From positions 86,664,537 through 86,728,536 of the forward strand of contig CM055092.1 in assembly GCA_029204225.1 (NCBI GenBank): a stretch of DNA of 64,000 nucleotides, in the 5' to 3' direction. Source of the DNA: Diphasiastrum complanatum (taxonomy: Eukaryota; Streptophyta; Lycopodiopsida; Lycopodiales; Lycopodiaceae). The position numbers and the translations under genes were made by a program. Shown piece by piece: positions 57,680-64,000 of the stretch (the first letter of the stretch is position 1; the number at the start of each line of letters is the position of its first letter). The notes under the pieces are model-generated. The model was not told where the DNA came from and made no database searches. It was given only the letters and a program-made list of their open reading frames with translations.

Positions 57680-58213
57680 CGTTCTAAATGTAAGCTCTGG
57701 ATGTAAGCTGCAGTGGAAACAACTTCAGCTTAGAAGCTCTTTGGCAAAGATGCGTGTGCCAGCATGCATTTGGATGACTCGACTAGGGTACGATTCTTGC
57801 TCTCGGCTTGACTAAGACGAATAGGGAGTGATAAATTGTTGTTCAATGCCTTGGCTCTGGCAGTACTCCTTGAATTTGGTAGAGATATATATTCCACCGT
57901 TGTCGGCACTCAGGGCTTTAATTTTCTTACCAGTTTATTTCTCTACATGCTCCTTAAAGATTTTGAAGCAACTGAAAGCTTCTGATTTCTTCTTGATGAA
58001 GTACACCATTGTCCTTTTGAAAAATTCATCAATGAAAGTGATGAAATACTTTGCATCCTTCAATGAAGGATTCTGCATTGGGCCACATATGTCTGTATGT
58101 TCAACATCTAATAATCCTCTAGCAACATGCTAATGGCTTGATCTAAATGGTTTCCTAGCATGCTTACCGAATAAAGAATCTCGACAGACATGTAATTCGA
58201 GTTCCTTATTTGG
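57680..58213 (-). pseudogene. pol: copia integrase fragment of F2
   Basis: CRDSLFGKHARKPF, then VEHTDICGPMQNPSLKDAKY, FITFIDEFFKRTMVYFIKKK, SADNGGIYIS and IEQQFITPYSS, AESKNRTLVE in changing frames: zinc-binding end and catalytic core of integrase. In-frame stops after SSH and EHVEK. Confidence 0.85.
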
Positions 58214-58217
58214 ATAG

Positions 58218-59170
58218 TCAGATCAAGAACAATAGATTGCTTAGACATATGTAATACAGAAACACCATTCAAACCATTTTTGCATGGTATGTAAAGAGAA
58301 TCGTAAAAAAAAGTGCCAGAATCCAAAAGTGACTTTAAAGGACGATGCTTATACGGGAGTAAACCAATATCAGAATGAATGACGTCTATGATGCCTGAAA
58401 GTGATTGTATTGGTTGCCATTCGCTTATGCTCGATGGATACAAGTCTGCAAAAGACAATATTCTATTTTAACACAAATATATCACAATAATGAATGTGGA
58501 TCATTAACATAGAAAAACCAACGTAAGTTGCATCACATACAATTGCATTTGAGTCAATCTACGAGATTGACATCCACCACCATAACTTCATTGTGCATAT
58601 ACACATGTTGAATCAAGACTTCTGAAATGGTTTGACCTCCCTTTGAAACTTTGAACTCTAAAATTCTTCCTTTCCAAAAGTTTATGTCATACATATTTGA
58701 TCTCTTTCTTTTGCGAAATGCACCTTTTGATGAGGGATGCATCACAACCCATTGTGCATGGTATCCAATAACCCTTCAGAATCCCTTTCATTACAGACAG
58801 TGATCGAATTGATCGCACTACATGGTCTTCGACTGCAAGCGGCCATTGCATAACAGTGCAAGATACAAAAGGATTGATAATGAACATCCAAGATACAAAA
58901 CGATTGATAATGTACAGAACGATTGATAACTTCAGTTAGTTGAACCATCCATGCAAGTTAGTTTAACTTCAGTTAGTTAAACTCGGGCAGTCTTTTGCCG
59001 ACGGGCAACAATATATTATCCAATCACATATCTAGACTGTGCCCGACGGGAGTTTTGAACTGGCTAAAAATATGCTCGAGAAATTGTAAAAAAATTTTGT
59101 CCGGCAAACACCGTTACCGTCCTGCACACATGTAAAAATATTATTTGGACATGTGGACGTCGAATAGTTG
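58218..59170 (-). other. Insert in F2 with spliced gene-like fragment
   Basis: Between protease and integrase of F2. On the minus strand a coherent stretch (RKRKRSNMYDINFWKGRILE ... LIQHVYMHNEVMVVDVN) ends at about 58555 and a second (DLYPSSISEWQPIQSLSG ... GTFFYDSLYIPCKNGLNG) begins after TTTTGCAG at about 58446, with GTAGAT at the donor side: an apparent intron of about 110 bases. The protein is not recognised. The 58870-58985 part has tandem GATACAAAACGATTGATAATG and TTCAGTTAGTT repeats. Confidence 0.4.
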
Positions 59171-59560
59171 AAAACTAAAAAAAAGTATCTTTACAAAGGG
59201 CCCTTATAGCGCTTGGACCTTCCCTAATGCTTTTCGAGTGCTAGGATCTTGCTTGTCTTATCGACTACTTTACATTGATCATATTCGAATTCTACTTTGT
59301 GTCCTAGATCTATTATTTTGCTTATAGAGAGCATATTTGTAGAAAGATTTGGTACATGTAGGACATTAGAAAGTAGTTTGGATTGATTATTTGTAAGGCT
59401 TATCTTACTGTACCTTCACCTTTGATAGCATGTGTGCTATTGTCACTTATGTGGACATATCTTTTGGTATTGTAAGGCATATAGGACTCGAAGCAGCCGA
59501 TATGGTTGGTCATGTGTTGTGTGGATCCAAAATCCAGAAATCAGGAGTTGTCGTTTGATG
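59170..59560 (-). pseudogene. pol: copia protease region of F2
   Basis: Minus strand reads SWFLD..STQHMTNHIGCFE, ISDNSTHAIKGEGTVRI and LLSNVLHVPNLSTNMLSISK, the retropepsin of a copia element, with the usual DSG active site degraded. Confidence 0.75.
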
Positions 59561-59575
59561 TTTCTTGATGGCTAC

Positions 59576-60330
59576 TCATGAATGCATCATGATCCGTTTC
59601 TTGGTTAGGCTGTGGTGTTTCTGCAGCTGCATTTTCCATCTGATTCGATTGTCCTTTGCTGTTGTTTTTGGCTTGTAGTATGCGACAATCTTGAATCTCG
59701 TGGTTGGTTCGTTTGTAGTATTATCTGCAAAAAAGCCTCTTCCTTGTCGGCGGGTTCGATTGCTCTTGACGCTGTGTCGGCTTCTAGTTTTGCTTTGATT
59801 GCTTCGGGCCTTTCTTCTCCTGCTTTGTTGAGCCTCTATTGGTGAATAAGCCATGAGAGTCGACAGTTGAGGAACTGGAGGGTTTGCTCTTTCTAGTATC
59901 TTTCTGCAGTAACATTGTAATGACTCTTGAAAGAGTCAGTTCTGGGTGTGTTGTAATCATCACCCAACTGTCATATGAGCTTGACAAGCTTGAAAGCAGT
60001 GCCTTTGCTATGTCTTGATTGTCTATGACTGATCCGATAGTGGCCATTTGCTTCAGTAGGTTCTTGAACTGGTTGATGTGATTCTGTAAGGAATCACCAT
60101 TTGTCATCTTGAGGGAGAAAATTTTTCTCCTAAGATGTAGCTTGGAAGCTACATCGTGCACTTTGTACAGAGGGTGCTCAAGATGTCCCAAACTTCCTTG
60201 GAGGAGAGAGCTTCAGACATATGGCCGATTTGTGTGTCTAATATGTTGATGATGATTAGCGCGAAAGCTTTGTCATCCGTCAGCTTCCATCGAGATATTG
60301 CAGCATCGTCGGCTTTGGGTCATACAGGTC
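59576..60330 (-). pseudogene. gag: copia gag of F2
   Basis: AISRWKLTDDKAFALIIINI, IGHMSEALSSKEVWDIL, then (60191-59784) LHLRRKIFSLKMTNGDSLQN and DIAKALLSSLSSSYDSWVMI, the UBN2-type gag fold. The basic C-terminal part is frame-shifted and the zinc knuckle is degraded. Confidence 0.85.
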
Positions 60331-60350
60331 AATAATGTAGGTGAGCACAA

Positions 60351-61150
60351 AACAATAGCGGACGTAACCGCATGCTTCACAAAGCTAATCACATAATCTG
60401 TAAAGGTTATGAACCTATTACTGACAATACATCTGGAAGAAAGAATCAATGCGCAAAGGCATCTACAATGTCTATCTTTGATTAAAGTGATGTTCCGTTC
60501 TATCTTCTATTATTTTGAATACTGAATATACATAAGATTTACATGTGTGCAGATGAAGAAGGTACAAAAAGTGGTTGTGCTATCTGTAGGAAATCGTGGG
60601 TGGCTGTTGTTGTTGTCAAATCTGATTGCATAGTGCATGGAATGAGCGTGAGGAGGCCATGACGTCGGGCTTCGCTAAAAATGACATTGATGAAAATGTG
60701 AAAAACGCGACACTCCATCAAAATGCTTTAGAAAATGATTTATAAGGTACCTTCGTCTTTCTATAAGGGCACCTTTGGCTATTGTAGTGCACCTTCGGCA
60801 TTTGTAGGACAGTGTCGCCTTTTTCGCCTGTCATAAATTTTGTGTAAAAATACAGTGTCACCTTTTTCATCTGTTTTGCATTTTTTGTCTGTTCAAATTT
60901 ACTTGTATTTATGCAGACTGTCGCTTTTCTGGAAGTGTCGCAAACACTTAGTTTCTCAAGGTGGCCCGAAGGTGAAAAAGTGATAGCGTCACACTTTTTG
61001 CCTGTGGGAATTTCTGAGTAAAAATGCAGACTGTAGCGACAATCAGTTCAAATATGCAAACTGTGCGACAACATGAGTAAAAATGCAACAGCATGAATGG
61101 AGGCAGATTAACATAGGATTTAGGAGAGTAGAGGAGATAAATCCAACACA
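60351..61150 (-). repeat. LTR and leader region between F1 and F2
   Basis: On the minus strand TGTGTTGGATTTATC begins directly after a polyG tract at the end of F1. About 0.8 kb further on gag of F2 begins. Within it AGTGTCGCCTTTTTCGCCTGT-like phrases recur (60810-60960). LTR end and primer site are not resolved. Confidence 0.5.
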
Positions 61151-61175
61151 CCCCCCCCCCCCCCCCCCCCCCCCC
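61151..61175 (-). other. 25-base polyG tract (polypurine tract of F1)
   Basis: Uninterrupted C25 on the plus strand, G25 on the minus strand, between the RNase H stop and the LTR start TGTGTTGG. A normal polypurine tract has 6-10 G, so this one is expanded, or inflated by sequencing/assembly. Confidence 0.7.
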
Positions 61176-62525
61176 TTAATCTGGATCCGTGAATGTCTTG
61201 ATCTTCAAACTAAGCAATGCACAAAACTTGATGTGTGCATTAACACTTAATGCCTTTGTAAATATATCTGCAACCATGTCCTGCATTCTATAGTACGTTA
61301 AGCTTACTTCCTTGTTGAGAACCTTGCACCTAATGTAGTGATATTGTATTTCAATGTGCTTACTCCTAGAATGAAATCTAGGGTTGGCCGATAAGGCAAT
61401 AGCACCATGATTATCACATAATATAATTGTAGGGCTGTACATACACAAACTAATGTCTGACAATAAATCTCTCAACCAAAACGCTTCTTTAATGGATTGA
61501 GAAGTAGCAACGTATTCTGCTTCTGTAGAAGAAAGAGCGATAGAGGTTTGCCTATGATTTTCCATGAGATAGGACCGCCGTTGAAGAAGAATGTAAACCT
61601 AGATGTGGACTTACGATTGTCTACATCTCCTCCCCAGCTTGCATCAGAGTATCCATTGAGGTAATGGAGATTGTCGTTGTTGACTTCTCCATAGCAGATG
61701 CACTGGTCCATGGTAGCTTGAATATATTTCATGACTCTTCTGAGAGCCTTCCAATGGGTAATGCCAGGATTAGCCATATATTGGCTGAGTGAGCTTACTG
61801 CAAAAGAGATGTCAGGTCTTGTATAGACCATTGCATAAATGAGAGATCCAAGTATCAATCGATAAGGATACTCTCTCATCTACTCCTCTTTCTGCTTGGT
61901 CTGGGGACATTGGTCCTTTGGCAAATGCAGGCCTAGATCCATCAGTGAGTGGGCTAACTTACATTTCATTAGATTATATTTGTCAAGAATATTGTGAAGA
62001 TACCTTTTTTGAGTGATATAAATCAATCGTCTCACTCTGTCTCTATGGATTTGAATGCCTAGACAGAAGTGAGATTCACCCAAATCAGTCATGTCGAACT
62101 CAGAAAACATCTGTTTAAAATCTTTAACCAAATTGGAACTGTTGCTGAAAAACAATGTATCATCCACGTATAAGGTGATGATAATGAAGGATTGCTGCAC
62201 CGACTTGGAATAGATGTTGCAATCAGTAGTGCTTGGTTGGAAACCTTGTTCAATGAGTAATGTGTTGATCCTCTAAAACCAAGCTCTGGCAGACTATTTC
62301 AAGCCGTAAAGTGCCTTATGGAGTTTATAAATATGATTCTTCATACCTTCTAGAATATATCCTTCAGGCTGGATCATGTACATGTCTTCTTCTATAACTC
62401 CATTCAGATAACTTGTTTGCACATCAAATTGATGCACTTTGAGGTCGGTTGTTGCAGATATGATGCTACCGCCTTGCCTTCCTTCAATCAATCGCTCCAT
62501 TGGCATTGTACTTGATATTGAAGAA
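61176..62525 (-). pseudogene. pol: copia fragment F1: reverse transcriptase and RNase H
   Basis: Minus strand: DLKVHQFDVQTSYLNG and IYKLHKALYGLK (62526-62294), catalytic ITLYVDDTLFF (about 62178), FDMTDLGESHFCLGIQI, RPDISFAVSSLSQYM, GYSDASWGGDVDNRKST, SSTEAEYVATS, CDNHGAIALSANP and DMVADIFTKAL. Frames change at about 62290, 61880 and 61560. The N-terminal end is cut by element B at 62526. Confidence 0.9.
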
Positions 62526-62772
62526 GTTAAAAAAACACAGTTTAAACACCCGACCGGATCAATCACCACAGCACAACGTCAAGTGCAACAAGACAACAGA
62601 ATTGCTCTCCACAAACTGTATATTCAACTGATAAGTAAGTACAAAGATAAGTTTGTTAAAAGCACTCAAAGGGCTCATAAAAGAAAGATGGCCTGATAAC
62701 TCTAGAACTAGGCACACGTGGTGCCGTCGAAATAAGAAAGCCCTGTATAAGTCGATCATTGCTATTTTAACT
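62526..62772 (-). repeat. 3' LTR of element B
   Basis: 247 bases matching the 5' LTR of A (4671-4896), with GTTAA/TTAAC ends; preceded on the minus strand by the polypurine text ATTGAGGGAGAG. Confidence 0.88.
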
Positions 62773-62863
62773 CTCTCCCTCAATGATCAACGTCTCTTTT
62801 TATTTTAGAGTTTACTCTATTCACGGAACATACCTCCATGATAGTATTACAAGTAAAGGCTTT

Positions 62864-63334
62864 TTACATAACCAGATCTAAGCCAAGTTTGGCTCTAAAA
62901 GTCTCAAACTTTTCTTTACTTAAAGCTTTCGTAAATATATCAGCAGCTTGTAATAACGTAGAACAATGTACAATACTTATATCTTCAGATTGTAACATCT
63001 CACGCATAAAGTGATATTTCACCTCAATATGTTTTGTCCTTGCGTGAAAGATAGGATTCTTAGCCGATTGTATTCCACTTTGACTGTCACAGAAAATAAC
63101 AGTAGGATTTACCTGCTTCATGCCAATCTCACATAACAACTTACGTAGCCAAACAGCTTCCTGGGTAGCAGAACTCAACGCTTTATATTCGGCTTTTGTA
63201 GAAGAAAGAGAAATAGTATCTTGCTTCTTGCTAGACCATGAAAAACAACCACTACCAAAATTGAAGGCATTACCTGTTGTTGAATTTCTATCATCTATAC
63301 TTCCTGCCCAATCAGCGTCAACATAACCTTGCAA
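62864..63334 (-). CDS. pol: copia RNase H of element B
   Basis: 156 open residues: YVDADWAGSIDDRNSTTG, SLSSTKAEYKALSSATQEA, CDSQSGIQSAKNP, FHARTKHIEVKYHFMRE and AADIFTKALSKEKFE. It is well preserved. An in-frame TAA at about 63386 separates it from RT. Confidence 0.92.
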   Translation of the reverse strand: MQGYVDADWAGSIDDRNSTTGNAFNFGSGCFSWSSKKQDTISLSSTKAEYKALSSATQEAVWLRKLLCEIGMKQVNPTVIFCDSQSGIQSAKNPIFHARTKHIEVKYHFMREMLQSEDISIVHCSTLLQAADIFTKALSKEKFETFRAKLGLDLVM

Positions 63335-63385
63335 CTTAGGTAAAACACTTTGTCTTTTGTAGATTAGGCCAAGGTTAGGTGTACC

Positions 63386-64000
63386 TTACAAATACCTCAA
63401 AATCCTTTTTGCAGCTTTCCAATGGTCCATAGTGGGTGATGACATGATTTGGCTAATCAAACTTACAACATAGCAGATATCAAGATGTGTAGTCGTAAGA
63501 TATATCAAACTCCCAACTAGTTGACGAAATAGAGTAGCGTCAACATGTGCACTATCATCAATACGAGATAATTTCTTACCAGCTTCGCAAGGGGTGATGG
63601 AAGGTTTGCACTCTGTAATGTAAAATCTCTCCAATATCTCGCCCACATATTTGTTTTGACATAACCTGATATCACTGCCAGTTTGCCATACTTCGACACC
63701 CAAGCAATAGTGCATAAGATCTAAATCTATCATCTCAAACTGCTTGCATAAGTTGGCTTTAATAGAACGAGTTAGGTTCTCATCATTTCCCGTGATAATG
63801 ATATCATCAACGTAAAGTACAATCAAGGCAATGCTGTCATCATTTATAAGAACATAAAGGTTTGGATCTAAATTTGTTTTTACAAACCCATGAAAAAGAA
63901 AGTAGTTGTCAATGTGTCCATACCATGCGCGTGGCGCTTGCTTAAGGCCATAAAGTGCTTTGTGTAGTTTACATACCTTCTGTTCTTGTTCTTTTGCCAT
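63386..64000 (-). CDS. pol: copia reverse transcriptase of element B, partial
   Basis: 204 open residues up to the window end, with KALYGLKQAPRAWYG, catalytic LYVDDIIITGN, DLDLMHYCLGVEVW and LVGSLIYLTTTHLDICYVV. It is close to element A but lacks A's stop at the end of DATLFR. The N-terminal RT motifs are outside the window. Confidence 0.92.
   Translation of the reverse strand: MAKEQEQKVCKLHKALYGLKQAPRAWYGHIDNYFLFHGFVKTNLDPNLYVLINDDSIALIVLYVDDIIITGNDENLTRSIKANLCKQFEMIDLDLMHYCLGVEVWQTGSDIRLCQNKYVGEILERFYITECKPSITPCEAGKKLSRIDDSAHVDATLFRQLVGSLIYLTTTHLDICYVVSLISQIMSSPTMDHWKAAKRILRYL

Larger units (their letters stand above)
57680..60350 (-). mobile_element. copia fragment F2: gag, protease, integrase 5' half
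   Basis: Minus-strand order gag (60330-59784), zinc-finger-like basic region (59854-59576), protease (about 59560-59170), an insert (59170-58218) and integrase (58213-57680), which then stops. The RT half is missing. Multiple stops and frame changes. Lineage differs from A and G. Confidence 0.82.
62526..64000 (-). mobile_element. copia element B, 3' part, inserted in F1
   Basis: Minus strand: RT (64000-63386), RNase H (63334-62864), polypurine tract (about 62785-62773), 3' LTR (62772-62526). It belongs to the same family as element A, with largely identical protein text. The 5' part is beyond the window. The LTR ends exactly where the F1 RT frame is lost. Confidence 0.9.

Overview
The window looks like nuclear DNA of a land plant with a large, repeat-swollen genome, perhaps a fern or other seed-free plant. 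Evidence: GT-AG introns, plant-type LTR retrotransposons with Met-tRNA primer sites, a plant LEA_2-family gene, long GA/CT microsatellites, and fragments of a reverse transcriptase that reads like an endonuclease-less Penelope-like element (PLE). Species assignment is inference. Only one gene looks intact: a three-exon LEA_2 membrane-protein gene at 41375-42966 (+). Almost everything else is mobile DNA in layers.

Layout: 1-4896 copia element A (-), cut by the window edge. 4905-5246 PLE 3' fragment with a 100-bp GA tract. About 5990-10746 copia element G (-), split by a dispersed repeat at about 9290-9965 that also occurs at about 5250-5900. 10941-11053 GA microsatellite. 11054-15870 no supported gene, but a G/T-rich A-poor block and duplicated segments. 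15868-16811 copia 3' fragment H (+), fused at about 16811 to copia fragment I (+) that ends at 18596. 18598-19243 a PLE remnant in two opposite-facing pieces plus a CT tract. 21549-30186 a longer PLE reading frame (+), split by gypsy element E (22343-28638, ATGAG target duplication), then a fragment of a C-type LTR (30187-30608). About 31900-32410 copia integrase fragment J (-). 33049-36444 copia element D (+), internally deleted. A roughly 1-kb repeat lies in inverted orientation at 36525-37511 and 45025-46020, on either side of the LEA gene. Two SINE-like units lie at 39934-40256.

The most unusual part is 46121-57008 (+): three spliced gene remnants. The middle one (47782 to about 55250) encodes a histone H3-like N-terminal part (tail, alpha-N and histone fold), a basic proline-rich linker, and a C-terminal Ulp1/SENP-like (C48) cysteine peptidase spread over four exons. 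It has its own TATA-type promoter with duplicated CACGTG-containing repeats. It is split by element C (49162-54695), a structurally complete LTR retrotransposon that lacks gag and pol and has AGCCG target duplications. Five of its in-frame stops are TAG, two of them exactly where histone H3 has glutamine. I know of no described H3-Ulp1 family.

57680-64000 (-): a copia 5' half (F2) with a gene-fragment-like insert, a copia 3' half (F1) sharing the LTR region between them, and copia element B (same family as A) inserted into the F1 reverse transcriptase and running off the window end.
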